DNA of 64,000 bases from Balamuthia mandrillaris (lineage: Eukaryota; Discosea; Longamoebia; Balamuthiidae), in NCBI GenBank assembly GCA_031835245.1, contig JAVKOQ010000083.1, positions 10,001 to 74,000 on the forward strand, given 5' to 3'. The notes beneath the pieces were generated by a model, which saw nothing but the letters and a program-made list of their open reading frames with translations, had not been told where the DNA came from and made no database searches. Position numbers and translations under genes: made by a program. Below are positions 1 to 11,870 of this stretch, in pieces. The first letter of the stretch is position 1, and every line of letters starts with the position of its first letter.

Positions 1-2
1 CT

Positions 3-1040
3 ATAGACCTGAATGCTGCCTTAGACGCAGAACTATCACAGCTGACAGAAGAGCAATGGAAAAAGCGGGAGCAAGAACTTGACGATAAAGAACAACAGTT
101 GAGAGAATGGGAGGAGCGGTTGCGAGGAGCCGAGGAGGAGCGAGAGAGCATGCGAGGCGAAAGAAAGAGGTGGGAGGAAATTGAAAGAAAGAAAGAACTG
201 GAAGTCCAGCAATTGAAGCTACGCCTCGATGCTCTGCAGTCGGATAATGACCTGCTACGAGCCCAACTCGCCGAGCTTGAAGCTAAACTCTCCCAGAAAG
301 AGCAAAGGCGGGCCATCATGGCAAAGCTTGGTTCCCCTATGACCAGCGCCAGCGGCTTAATGCATGGCCCCGCTCGTTCCTTTGACGTCCTTCCCTCCTC
401 CTCTTCTACCTATGGGACTAACGACAAAGAGGCCACCATAGGAGAAAGAGCCACTGCTTCTCAGCCATCAATGGCTTTGCACAGAAGGCCACGCAGTCGC
501 ACCAATGCTCCACCAGAGTATACAGACGCTGTCGGATCACTACAACAGCCAGTTAAGGCAGCCTCTCAAACTTCTTCAGAGGCTGAGCCCTTTGCAAAGT
601 TTGCTTACTTCAAGAAGCTGAAGCAGAAGCAAAAAGAGGGTGATGTGACCAGCTCTTGTAAAAAGAGCACCGATTCTATGACTGTGAAGACCGTTCTACC
701 AACTACTACCACGAACGTAGCAAGCAAGCTTAAGAGTAACAAGCATAAAGCCACCACCAGTACGCCTCCTAAATACCAAGACTACGACCTCAATGCCGTT
801 ATCCGTTGCCAGAGAATCATGCGGGCTGTGCTGACGCGCAGACGCTTCCATAATTTGGGTATATGCTCCCATTGTTGTTCCCTTAGCGGCATCGCTTTTG
901 TTGACTTCGTTACAGCGGCTGTTTACAAAGATGAACAATCTGTGCGAGCTCTCAAACGAAGAAAAGCGCTGATAGAACTTTGCACCACTGAAAGGTCTTA
1001 CGTGCGAGACCTTTCTATCGCTGTTGAGGTTTGTCTGCAG

Positions 1041-1076
<36 letters not shown>

Positions 1077-3041
1077 TTCGTTTGTTTTAATTAACGTACA
1101 TATAGGTTTACTTAAAAGGCATTAAAGCTGAATTATTGAGAGAAGACTACGACGGGCCTCTTACACAGCGTCATGTAGAAACCTTGTTCGGAAACATGGA
1201 GCTTCTTTTGAGCCTTAACAGGAAGTTTTTATCTCAATTAGAAGACCGGCTTGAATGCAGCTTTACTATGACTTGTACCGACATCAAGATAGGCGACATC
1301 TTCATCAAAATGGTGCCTTTGTTTCAACTGTACTCCCGCTACTATCGTAACCATAGCAGCGCTAGCCAGCTTCTCATCGGTATACAGAAAGACAAATCTG
1401 TGGTTGCTCTGCTGAATGTTCGTATTACCTTTCTCTTTGTAATTGCTTGCAGTTAATAGCTATTATTTGTTAGTCAGTGACATTCTCTCACATGGCCATT
1501 AGAGCCTAAGCAGGGATACTGGGTCGCAACTATCACTAGAAGATTATCTCATCTTTCCGATACAACGCATTCCACGTTATTCTCTGTTGTTGAGGGTAGC
1601 ACACCCAACTTGTTTTTTTTTTTTTCTATTCTTTTTCCCAACCCGTGCAAACCAAATGATACGCTAAAGGAATTGCTCAATTATACTCCGGACGAGCACA
1701 TGGACTATGACGACTTAACCGAGGCTCATCTCAAACTGAACCAATTGCTGTCTTTAATCAACACAAGACAAAGCATTGAGGACTGCAAGCTCCATGTTAA
1801 CCAAATCCAAATGCAACTTATTGGATTCAATGTACCGATATCACTCTGTTCTCCATCCCTCCGTTGGATCTTACTGTAATTTTTTCCAAAAAAAGGACTT
1901 GGTAACGCTTGATCGCCACGTGGTAGCAGACAAAGATGGATACTTTTGGGCTTTTGTTGTAGGTGGAGGTGAAGCCCTCGCCAAAGCTCGACAGAAGAGG
2001 AAAAAATCCTTGCTGCGAACAGAGCAGATGCACGTTTTCTTATTCAACGATTGTATCCTGCTTACCCGACCAAGCAAAAAGAGAACATTCCGTTTTCACT
2101 GTTTGATTTATTGGAGAGATGTTGTAGTTCTGGAGCTCCCAAGTGATAGTTGTGCGTATCTCTTTCATCTTTTGGTGAGATGTGCATCTAACAAGTCTCT
2201 TTCATTTAGTTATTTCCAATGTGATATGCCTGGAAAACAGCAGTAATAACAGCAGGTTGGTCATAAAGTGTAAGACTGAAGAGGAAAAGGACAAAGCCCT
2301 GGATGTACTTTTAAAGGTTCAACAAGACGCGAACAAGGGTACCACCAGCCATGCTCTTAACCTGACCAAGCTTGGCATGCAACAGCTCATCAAAGACGGG
2401 CTACGTTCAAACGCTCAAGCACAGCCTTCTCTATCTCGTTTTCCATTGAATAAGGGGACATCCTCAACTTTTACTTCCTCACCAAGAAAGGGTACCAAAG
2501 CTTCAACGCTTACTACTGCCCGTAAGAAAGGCAAAGAGAGAGTATTACCAGAGTTGACGGAGGCTGAGAAGCATGAGATAGCGCAGTGGTATAGCCTCAA
2601 GGAAAACGTTCAAAGATTAGTGTGCTGCCAAGAGATTGTGCGGCACAGGGTTATGAGACAACGCTTTGCTGAAATGGGTTAGTGTTGCCTCACGCCCATT
2701 CATCTCATTTGTAACACATAGTTTCCCTTTAGTGAGCGACCTAAAGGAGACAGATTCAGGGCAGAGGATATTAAAGAGATGGGCTATTCTGCGGCAGGCT
2801 CTTACCTTGGAGCATAAATACTGCGCCAAATTGCAGAGATGCGTCAAGGTTTACGAAGAGCCGTTGCTCGTCTCCAATCTTGGTATACAGCAATCCGACA
2901 TTGAGGTGCTGTTTGGTAACATTGCCACCCTTGCCACTCTCAGTGCTGAGTTCCGTGATGCCTTAGATGAACGACTCAATGCGACTGTTTCTGGACTTGT
3001 TGGCGATCTGTTCCTTAACATGGTTTTCTGTCTCATCTTTC

Positions 3042-3075
<34 letters not shown>

Positions 3076-4234
3076 TCCAAAACTCATTATTTACTTTCCC
3101 TCCACCCTCATTCGTTGGTTGTAGATTCCAATGTTGAGACTGTATCTGGATTATCATAGCAAACATGAGGACCGCAAAGCGGTCTTGGCGCAGTACATTA
3201 TGGGCAACGAGTTGTTCGCTGCCAAAGTGAAGGTATATTTTCCCTCCGTTATCATCTCCTAGCACTCTTCTGCAAATGCTTATGGATGCTAACGTGCGTT
3301 TCACGAACAGGACCTACAAGCCAAGAACCACGCCAAAGCTCTCGAAAAGTATCTTGAACTCCCCATCGAACACATATCCTTCTACTCTAATACTCTGAAG
3401 GTACGCACTCTTTATTGATGAAACATAATTGATCAAGCTGACTGCTTGCAACCTTTAATATACAAGAAACTGCTCAAGTACACGGCGGAAGAGCATCGAG
3501 ACTATGACAATATTGCGGCAGCCTATGATAAAGTCCGCAGAACTGAAAGACAGATCGAACAAACGCTGCAAGAAGGAGAGGCTTTCACTCAAGTGAAGCG
3601 CATTCTCCGCCGTATTATCGGCTTTGATGTTCGTATTGAACTTGCCTTCCCTCAGTTTCTTGTTTCGCTCTTCGGCAACTTGTTAAACTAGGTGCACATG
3701 TAGGAAGCAGTAGTGCCCCCCACCCGTAGGTTCATCATGGAAGCGGATTGGATGCAGTTGCCAAACGTGACGGCTCTCGGCGGCGCGGGTCGCAAACAAA
3801 CTGGCTCGCTTGTTCACGTGTTCATCTTCAATGACTGCCTCATAACAACGGAGAGGCTGCGGCCTACTATTCCCAGCCAAAAGGAGAAAAAGAAGGAGAA
3901 GAGCGATTCTCGACGACAGCCAAAAGGAAACAAGAAAGAACAAGAGCCCATATTCCGTTTTACCGACATTCTTACCTTTGACAAGTCGCGCTTCTTGGAA
4001 TTCGACAACCACGGGGAGAATGGACTGTACATAGTCACTGACCACCTTGAAGTGCAACAGATGAGCACTCTTCGCAAGAAAGATCCCCGCAAAAAGCAAA
4101 CCAGCAGCAGCAACTACCGCAGCAGTAGCATCTACCAAAAAGAACAGAGGGTCAGCGCTTTTGCCTTTTCCAGCAAGGTCGAACAGGATAAATGGGTAAC
4201 CGTGCTGCGCGACCTCCAAAGCAAGGCACCATGA
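3..4234 (+). CDS. Tandem DH-PH RhoGEF with coiled coil and IQ motif (5' partial)
   Basis: The frame is open from the window edge, so the N-terminus is missing. Order seen: a charged coiled coil (about 40-330), a Ser/Thr-rich linker, and an IQ-like motif (about 795-860, residues IRCQRIMRAVLTRRRF). Then comes a DH domain whose first helix is at 955-1028; after splicing it carries the diagnostic DH stretch YLIFPIQRIPRYSLLLR (1545-1595). A PH domain follows (about 1890-2340, FLFNDCILL). A second DH-PH pair comes next (about 2765-3700 and 3700-4220, with VFIFNDCLI in the second PH). At least seven short GT-AG introns are needed. The first (1029-1105) holds a GA microsatellite on the sense strand and joins in phase to give VEVYLKGIKAELL. 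DH-PH modules catalyse GDP release from Rho-family GTPases; the PH part usually binds membranes. Which GTPase is used cannot be told. Some internal exon edges, around 1420-1515 and 2080-2210, are uncertain. The stop codon is at 4232-4234. Confidence 0.85.
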
Positions 4235-4393
4235 ACAGGCTGGAAAAAAAATGTATTGTATTATATGTTGTGGCGTTTCCTCCGCAGTAGGAGGAGGAGT
4301 TGTTTTTTCCGTTGAAGGGAAGGCCTAACGGCTAGTTTTGCCGCCAAATCTAACGGCGAAAATAAACACCCCTACACTTCCACCCCACCCTTC

Positions 4394-4394
<1 letters not shown>

Positions 4395-4424
<30 letters not shown>
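4395..4424 (+). repeat. CTG trinucleotide run upstream of the SNF2 gene
   Basis: About ten CTG units lie in the 260-base gap between the RhoGEF stop and the next start codon, probably in the 5' leader of the SNF2 gene. No gene is visible in this gap. Confidence 0.8.
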
Positions 4425-4426
<2 letters not shown>

Positions 4427-4496
4427 GCCAGAGACCAGTTGAGGAAAAAAAAAAAGAAAAAAGCAGAACACACGAAGAAGAGAGACTTGGTCGAGG

Positions 4497-7400
4497 ATGA
4501 AGGGAGAAGAGCCAACCACTCCTGCCAAGAAACTTGCAGCCAGTGCACGCTATCCCAAGGGTGCCACGGAGCTTCCCAATTTTGGCTTCGAGCTAGAGTT
4601 TGAGGACCAACTTGCCCTCGCGGTGGAGGCGGACAAGGAGAACGACAGCGCTGTACGGAATGTTACTTCCACCCAAAAGGATCACGGTGAGTCCTCGGCG
4701 TCAGTTCCCTCTTCCTCTGCCAAGCGGAAGCGGCTGGTTAAACTGGCCTTACAAATGCAACCAGTCGCTTCTCCTGCCACAACGATCGTTCCTAACGTTC
4801 GCCCTCTGCTCAAAGATGAGCATCGGTACCACGACAAACAGGAACCGCTTAAACCTTCGGCTCGTCCATCGCCTCCTGCGTCCTCCAACAAACGACTTGC
4901 CTCTCCTTCACGCATGGCAAACCTACCTTATGCTTCATCCGAAAATACTGTTCAACTGAAGAAGCCTTCTCTTAAAGTCCCTTCTTGTTCTTCTTCTTCT
5001 TCTTCTTCTTCTTCTTCTTCTTCTTCTTCTCATAGCCGAGAAAAGCGCGTTGCATTACTGCCACCACCTATTGTCAAAACAGAGAATAAGACGAGCAACA
5101 ACAGAAATGTTGTACTGAGTGTTGCAGAGAAGCGAAAGTTCAAACAGCTGGTTAACAAAGCCAAAGCTTTCGTAAAACAAGGGCAACATCTGGAGGCCCT
5201 TCAGGCCCTCAAGAAGGCCCAGCTACTTAAGCCGTCTGAAAAGCTCGACAATAAGATCCAATCCTTTGAAGAGAAGCTGCAACCACTCCCCTCCTCCAGC
5301 CACTGGTTTTTCAACGCTTTTGCGGAGCGGTATGTCATGAAGGGAGGTTTCTCCCTTTCCAAAGACATGTTTGCACGTCTGTTTGACTATCAGAAGGATG
5401 GCGTGGCATTCCTGTGGCAACTCCATCAAAATAAGAAAAGGCCTGGCGGCATTCTTGGGGTATCTTCCTCTCCTCTCCTCTCCTCTCATTTCGGTCTACT
5501 TCATCTCAAAGAAACGCTTATGCTGACAAAGTATGTTTTTAAAAGGACGACATGGGTTTAGGAAAAACTATCCAAGTTATCTCATTTCTCATAAGCTTAT
5601 TTCAGATGCACGCCATAAGCCATGCCATGATAGTGATGCCAGTATCCTTGCTGGAGCACTGGCGTGAAGAACTTCAAAAATGGGGCACAAAGACCCGTGT
5701 CAGAGTATTCCATGGAACCGCTAAGGCCAAACGCGATACCGAGTTGGATGTTATCCTATCCAAAGGAGGCATTCTTCTCACTACTTATGGTATTTCTTCT
5801 CTTCTCTTCTCTGTCTCTCTCTCTTGCATATGGCTATGTTGGCCTCATATGTTGCGAAACTAGGAATGGTATTATCGAACGTTGAAAAGATGAACGAGTT
5901 GGCGAACGGGCAGGCGTGGGACTATGTAGTACTGGACGAGGGACACAAGATCAAGAATCCATCTGCCAAAATCTCGAAGAGTTGCGCTAAACTTAATGCT
6001 CAACACCGTTTGATCCTCTCCGGTACTCCCGTTCAAAACAATCTCAAAGTGCGTCTCCTTTTCATTTTAGTGGCATTGCTCGTCGTTGTCATGTTTTATG
6101 TTAGGTTCCTTCTTACAAGAACATATACATGGTTAGGAAATGTGGGCTCTGTTCAATTGGACATGCAAAGGCCAATTGTTGGGCACTTTGAAAGATTTTC
6201 AGACCGAGTTTGAGGAGGTGATAGTACGAGGCAACCATCGCAAAGCCAGTGCCAAGGAACAAATGTTGGGAGCACAAATGGCTGAAGCACTGCGGCAGCG
6301 CATTCAACCCCACTTTTTGCGCAGAGAGAAGAGCCAGATATTCCCCTCTTCTTCTTCCACTTCCGAGCCACATGCGGATGACACCAACGAAGTTGAGAAA
6401 GATGAGGCAGAAACAAACATTGTTTCGGAAGATAGTGAAAGCGAAGAGCAGAAGGACGTGATGGTGGCCAACAAAAAACCCCCGCAGTTATCTGTCCGCA
6501 AGAACGACTTTATCGTATGGGTCCACATCAGCCCAATGCAGGAGCAACTATACCGAAGCTTTCTGGAGACGGAGGATGTTAAGCTGGTGTTGAACAAGAC
6601 AAAGTCGCCGCTGGCCGCCATTACAGTCATGAAGAAAATATGTGACCACCCTCTATTGTTGCGCAAAGAAATGAGGCTTTGCAGGCACATCAACTTTCCT
6701 CCTGAGTTTGACACGGACATCTCTGAGACGTGCGTTCTTTTTTGTGTTGACCCGTATGTTTGAGTCTTACCCTTGTTCTCTCAGGTGCGAGATCAAGTCA
6801 GCCCGAACATTGGAGAGAATAATTCCTTTGTCTGGCAAACTTCACTTTTTGGTTCAACTGCTTGCCAACCTCAAACAGGAGGGTCACCGTGTGCTTATCT
6901 TCAGCCAGTCTTGCAAAATGCTAAACATCATTCAATCCGTGCTCATTCATGAGGTTCGGCTTCTGTCGTGGTCTTCCATTCACTCAATCCTCTCTCTTTC
7001 CCTTCTCTTCTATTTGTAATGCTTCCTACTCACTTATTGTTGTTGAAAGAAATACAAGTTCCTCCGCATTGATGGGTCGGTGACCAAGACATCAGATAGG
7101 CAACAGCGGATCCGGATGTTCAATGAAGATCCCTCCTACTATTGTTTTCTGTTGACCACACAAGTGGGTGGTCTTGGAATCAACCTTACCAGCGCTGACA
7201 GAGTCGTTATATGTACGTCCACGATTCTCTCCCGGTTGCTCTGTAGCCTTTGCGATTATTGGTTAAACTAAACGAAAATGATGCAACAGTTGATCCAGCA
7301 TGGAACTCGCGAGATGACCAAGCTGTGGACAGAGCCTATCGTATCTCCCAGAAACGGGATGTGGTGGTCTATCGACTCATTACATGCGCTACAATCGAGG

Positions 7401-8577
7401 AGAAGATATACCGAAAGCAGGTCTTCAAGGTGGCCCTCATGAAGACGCTTGACAACAAGGCCAATACTGTCCGCTATTTTACGGAGATGGAGCTGAAGGT
7501 GATGTTCCAGCTGGGAGACACCGGAGAGAGCACAACCCAGCGCCAGCTCCAACGTCTTCATTCCCATCAGCGTATCACCGACCCAACGCTCGACAAGCAC
7601 CTTGAGTTTCTACATTCTCTAGGTAAATGGCTCTTCCTTTGTCGTCAAGGGCTTTTCTTTTTTTCTTTGTAACTTACACAATCTAATGGATAGGCATCTT
7701 TGGCATTAGCGACCATGATCTTCTCTTTACGGATATGACACCAGAGGCTATGCAAGCTTTGGAACAGGATGACCGTGATATGGAAGAGAACAAAAGTGTA
7801 TCGGAAGCAGAAGACGACTCTATCGAAGAAATGTCCTCATCAGAAGATACCCCGGACCTACTATGCAATGGGGACATTGCCTTTAGCCAAGAGCCCAAAC
7901 ATCATCAAGATCGTGTTGTGGCGGGTTCTGACGATGATATCGACGCACCACAGTACAACGTAGTTTCGCAAGAAGAGGATCCTTTCGAGCACGTTCCGAT
8001 TGTGGTGCCTCCTTTGCCCAAAGGTGGTTACGATGAGACAGACGAGGAACTGGAAGACGACGAGATGTTGACACAAATCCTTCGCACCATCAAGAACAAA
8101 ACCACTCGCAACGAGGGGAGCTGCCAGCCTGAAGAAGATGTCTCACCAAAGCAGAAAGAGGAGCATTCCCTGAAGGAGAGCCAAGAGCCTACTCCTGCTG
8201 AACATCAACAGGATTACATAATTTCAGCTTGCGATGAGGAAAAGAACGAAGCAGAGCCACCAGAGTGGTTTCCTCCTATCGTTACCACAGAAAAGGCTGT
8301 CTCAGTGACTATTGCCGATTTGACGGCAGAGGACATTGCTCACTACAACCAATACGTGCAACAAGCCAGGTTTGTTCCTTACATCCCTCCATCTTCCTCC
8401 CTCCCTCTTATTGTTCGTTTGTTTCCCTTTTTCTATTTTTTAAAAAGGGAGTATGAGGAGCAAGACATGATGTTGGAAGCATTGGCCAGCTATCTGTTTG
8501 CTTTGGACGTTTGTGATGAAAGCCCACACCTCCAATCCACCATCCTCAAATTGGCTTATGAGTGTAATATGTTATGA
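4497..8577 (+). CDS. ERCC6L: SNF2-family translocase, ERCC6L/PICH-like
   Basis: The ATG at 4497 begins a Ser-rich disordered region that includes a poly-Ser run from TTC repeats (about 4985-5030). A TPR-like helical pair follows (about 5130-5285), then the SNF2 ATPase. Exon 1 ends at 5459 inside GGIL and splices to 5546, giving [12 protein letters not shown] (Walker A). Motif II is DEGHKIK; later come [13 protein letters not shown] and [11 protein letters not shown]. After the helicase, [14 protein letters not shown] and a C-terminal TPR-like segment (about 8310-8575) match the layout of human ERCC6L/PICH, which has a TPR at each end. An acidic region (7770-8240) sits between. PICH is a DNA translocase that coats ultrafine anaphase bridges, so a chromosome-segregation role is inferred. 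The call over CSB/ERCC6 rests on the two TPR-like ends and the post-helicase motif. Introns are about 60-100 bases and T/C-rich. Confidence 0.9.
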
Positions 8578-8617
8578 TTTTTATATAAATGTTTTTGCGT
8601 GAACGAGTGTGTGCAAT

Positions 8618-8677
8618 TGAGAGAGAGAGCAGAGAGAGCAGAGAGAGCAGAGAGAGCAGAGAGAGCAGAGAGAGAGC
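8618..8677. repeat. 9-base tandem repeat in a convergent 3' gap
   Basis: About five copies of the 9-mer GAGAGAGCA, ending in plain GA, lie between the 3' ends of the SNF2 gene (+) and the bZIP gene (-). It is a minisatellite-like array with no spacers, so it is not a CRISPR array. Confidence 0.85.
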
Positions 8678-8884
8678 GATAAGTGAAGAAATAAATGTAC
8701 ACTGAATAGGGAAACATAGGCCTAACATAAGCTGGCGTAGAATGCAGAATTCTGTGGGGAATGTGAATGCTGTGCAACGAACAAGACAGGAAAGGTATGG
8801 AGGTGTTACATGCGCGCGTGATGCTATAAGGAATAAATAGTGGCTGTCTATTTGTTGGAAAGGTATCTGGTGAAAGTCTCTCCG

Positions 8885-11161
8885 TTAAATGGAGGAAATG
8901 GAGGAGTTGGCGGTAGTGGTGGGACGAGAAGGAGCGATGATGTTGATGTGCCGCACGTTGCAAGATAGCTCAAGGAGAGCAGGCTCCTCCGTCATGAGAT
9001 GGTCCTCAGAACCATTGAAGGTGTTGGTAGGGATCAGAAGAGAGATGATGGACTCCATGGCTTCCTCCTCTTGGCTGTTCGTTTTGATCAATGCAGGGAA
9101 GATGCTCTTGCTCTCTGAGCAGAGAATGTAGGAGACATGTGGATCTCGCGCGAAGGACTCCTTGTGAAATATCTTGTCCAAGGAGAGGCCTCTGGCCAGC
9201 GCTTTGACGAGGTCTTGGCTGCTGGTGCCGTCTTGGTCTCTCTCCTTCTTGACGGTGATAGGATAGTGGGACGGGACCACCGAGATGTTAAAGGGAGAGG
9301 ATGAGGAGAACAGAGCGCCAGTGGTCACTGCTGCTGACACCACATCTAAGGGTAGCGAAGCTCGTCGTTCAGAAAGGGCAGAAGAGAGGGCAACCGCCAC
9401 TTCCTCTGGGGTGCTTTCTGCTGCTTCATCCTCTTCCTCTTGTACTTCCAGTTCCATAACGTCCTCTATGTGCATTCGGGAATTGGCCAAGCGCGAAGCT
9501 GGTACCACTGCGTATTCGTAAGAGGAAGTAAGGCGGACCGTCTCTTCCCTGTCTAATACCTCCTCTTGTTGGAATAAGCTTCCCTCTCCCTCCTCCTCTT
9601 CCTCTTCCTCCTCCTCGTCCTTTGGCTCCTCCTTCGCCACCAACAGTTTCTGAGGATAGCAGTTGGCAGTTTCCTCCGCAGCGGGCGTAGCTGCTGCGGA
9701 GGACTCGGGCGTTGCCCAGTCAATGTGTTGTACAACAGGGAGCTGTCCCCTTCGCTCAGAGAGCTCTGCCACAACGGGCGTGTCGTAAGCCTGCTGGTCA
9801 GCAGCGTGGTTGACGGCGTTCAGGAGCCGGCTGCGGATGGATGCTCTATTGGCGTTGGAGGATTGTTGTCCCATCAAAAGAGTGTCTCGCAACAGGCTAT
9901 CAGCACCCTCACCGCCGAATGACAAGCGATGAGGGAGACCTCCATGATGTCCGTCTTGTGCGTTGAAGAACAGGCCAAACGAGAACAATACAATCAAGAG
10001 GCATACTCCAGCTGCTTTGACATTGTTGGGAGTGGCGCCTGCGGGGCCTATGCGAGTGCTCCTCTGGAGTAGCTCATGGGCGAGGCCAGGAGTCTTCTTG
10101 ATAATACCTTTGAGGTAGTTGACTTCCTCTTTCAACAGCTTGTTTTCCTCCAACAGTTGCTGGTTGTGTGTGGCTAACTTTTGTACCTTGCCCTCTAACT
10201 CCTCCATATAGAGCTTCTTCCTCATCCGGGACTTTTGTGCGCTTTCGCGGTTCTTGATGAGCCTCCGTTGCCGTTTAGCCATCCTATCATCCTCGGGATT
10301 TAAAGACGCACATTGCTGCTGCGGTCGGCGCGCCAAGCAGCCACCCCCAATGTTGGGCGCTCCTTCAGCTGAGGTTGTTGACGATGCTGTAGCCGATAAC
10401 ATCTGACGTTGCTGTTGTTGCACATGCTCGTGTGTTTCTGTGGCTAACGATGTGTCCTGTTGCTCACGATTTCTTTTAAGGGGGCGAGAAATAACGTTGA
10501 CATCATCGCCTTGTGGTTCCGCTTTGACGAAGACGTTGGACAGAAGCGCAGGTTGAGGGTTAGGGGTTGTCAATGATGTGGTGTGCGATGAGACAACAGG
10601 CGAGGAGCTGGTGGCAGTAGAAATAAAGTGGCTCGCCGTGTCGTTCGCGACGACATCGCCCAACAACGTCTTCTGTACGAATTCCTCGGCTTGTAGCTGC
10701 GAGAGCACCGCAGGATCAAGACCGGTGGCTAGATCCAGCCTTGTCGCCCCTGTTAAGAGGTCGGCAACACCCTCGCTCTCCTCTTCGGAAGAGGAAGAAA
10801 AGAAGTGGGCTAAAGGTTGCGGAGAGCTAGGCTCCGAGCTATCTGAACGGTCAGAACTCTCCGAGCAGTCTGAACTGCCTCCTGGTGAGAGGGGCTCCGT
10901 CTTGATGAGAGGCACACCAAGCAAGAACGGAGCCGCTTTCTCCTCCTGATGCTGAAGAAGAGGAGCGTGCTGAAGATGCGCTTCGCCGCCTTCCGAAGTG
11001 TGATAGGAAAGAGGAAGAAAGTCGGTGGGGCATACCAAGTCCTCCAAAGTAGTTTCTGCCTCTGCGTTGATCAGGAAGAGAGAGTCTGTGTTGAAAAAGT
11101 ACTCAAACAGCGTCTGCTCGGCCTCGGAGGCACCAGTGCCAGCCGAGGAAGTAAAATCCAT
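8885..11161 (-). CDS. Membrane-anchored bZIP transcription factor (ATF6/CREB3-like architecture)
   Basis: A single open exon of 758 codons. The ATG at 11161 sits in a strong context (ACCATGG); the open frame upstream lacks an ATG. The acidic, Ser/Pro-rich N-terminal ~290 residues look like an activation region. The basic region (about 293-318) has the bZIP signature KNRESAQKSRMRKK, followed by a leucine zipper (about 320-350, heptad Leu in LEGKVQKL, LLEENKLL, VNYL). About 35 residues later there is one hydrophobic segment, GVCLLIVLFSFGLFF (about 384-399), then a roughly 360-residue C-terminal domain. At about residue 440 is IRSRLL, which fits the RxxL site-1-protease consensus, on what would be the lumenal side of a type II protein. 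This is the ATF6/CREB3/SREBP plan, in which regulated proteolysis frees the N-terminal factor. An ER-stress role is inferred, not shown. Confidence 0.85.
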   Translation of the reverse strand: MDFTSSAGTGASEAEQTLFEYFFNTDSLFLINAEAETTLEDLVCPTDFLPLSYHTSEGGEAHLQHAPLLQHQEEKAAPFLLGVPLIKTEPLSPGGSSDCSESSDRSDSSEPSSPQPLAHFFSSSSEEESEGVADLLTGATRLDLATGLDPAVLSQLQAEEFVQKTLLGDVVANDTASHFISTATSSSPVVSSHTTSLTTPNPQPALLSNVFVKAEPQGDDVNVISRPLKRNREQQDTSLATETHEHVQQQQRQMLSATASSTTSAEGAPNIGGGCLARRPQQQCASLNPEDDRMAKRQRRLIKNRESAQKSRMRKKLYMEELEGKVQKLATHNQQLLEENKLLKEEVNYLKGIIKKTPGLAHELLQRSTRIGPAGATPNNVKAAGVCLLIVLFSFGLFFNAQDGHHGGLPHRLSFGGEGADSLLRDTLLMGQQSSNANRASIRSRLLNAVNHAADQQAYDTPVVAELSERRGQLPVVQHIDWATPESSAAATPAAEETANCYPQKLLVAKEEPKDEEEEEEEEEGEGSLFQQEEVLDREETVRLTSSYEYAVVPASRLANSRMHIEDVMELEVQEEEDEAAESTPEEVAVALSSALSERRASLPLDVVSAAVTTGALFSSSSPFNISVVPSHYPITVKKERDQDGTSSQDLVKALARGLSLDKIFHKESFARDPHVSYILCSESKSIFPALIKTNSQEEEAMESIISLLIPTNTFNGSEDHLMTEEPALLELSCNVRHINIIAPSRPTTTANSSISSI

Positions 11162-11870
11162 GGTACTGTTTGTAGTCTCGAAAGATTTCACACGATGGGG
11201 TGTTCGGCTCAGAAGAATGGGCACTAATCCAGAAGAGAAAGAAAGCAAGAAAGAAATCAGATGAACAAAATCTTTGGCTTACAAAAAAAAATCCATGAAG
11301 GAAGTTTCCACAAGCACATCCCAACCGAAAACAACAAGCCCATCGAAGGAAGAGCGAAAAAAAAAAAGCAAGAGAAGAAAACTCACCCTTTTCTCGTTTT
11401 TTTTTTTGAATCCCTCTTTCTCTTCTTTTTCTGCTGCTTGCACGCAAAAAAAAAAAAAAAAGGGCTGTGGCTTCTTCCCCCCTTCCTCCTTATTTTTTCT
11501 TCCCAGAGAGACAACCCACAACGACAATTCTTTTCCCCCCTCCAACGAATTATTTATCGCCGCACGACAATTCTTGGTGCTCGTCACCTGCCCCCCTGCG
11601 CGCAAGGCAGGATAATTTATCGCGGACGTGGCACATTTTGTCGGAAAATCGACGGAAAAATTTGGCACTGGGAAAAAAGGAATCCGCGGAGTTACATGAC
11701 ATACATCCGCATTGGGTAACGTGGCAGAAATAGGAAAGCACACGTCGATCGGTTTATTTTCGTCGACATGCAACCTCCGAATTTGTTCTAGGAACTAACT
11801 TTTGGAGACTTTCATAAAGAACACATCCCAAACAAAAACAAGAAAAAAATTAACGAGAAAATAGCAAAAA
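11162..11870. other. Divergent intergenic region between bZIP (-) and NADAR-PARP (+)
   Basis: This is probably a shared promoter region. It holds several A and T homopolymers (for example an A run at 11446-11461) and the palindrome GTCGAC at 11762-11767. Open frames on both strands here are products of low-complexity A/T tracts. No gene is supported. Confidence 0.6.

Noticed and set aside
8618-8677. Possible CRISPR-like array
   Set aside because: Units are 9 bases and contiguous with no spacers, in a eukaryotic genome.
11261-11773. Overlapping long open frames on both strands
   Set aside because: Made of A/T homopolymers and simple sequence in a divergent promoter region; no domain, no splice structure, no codon bias.
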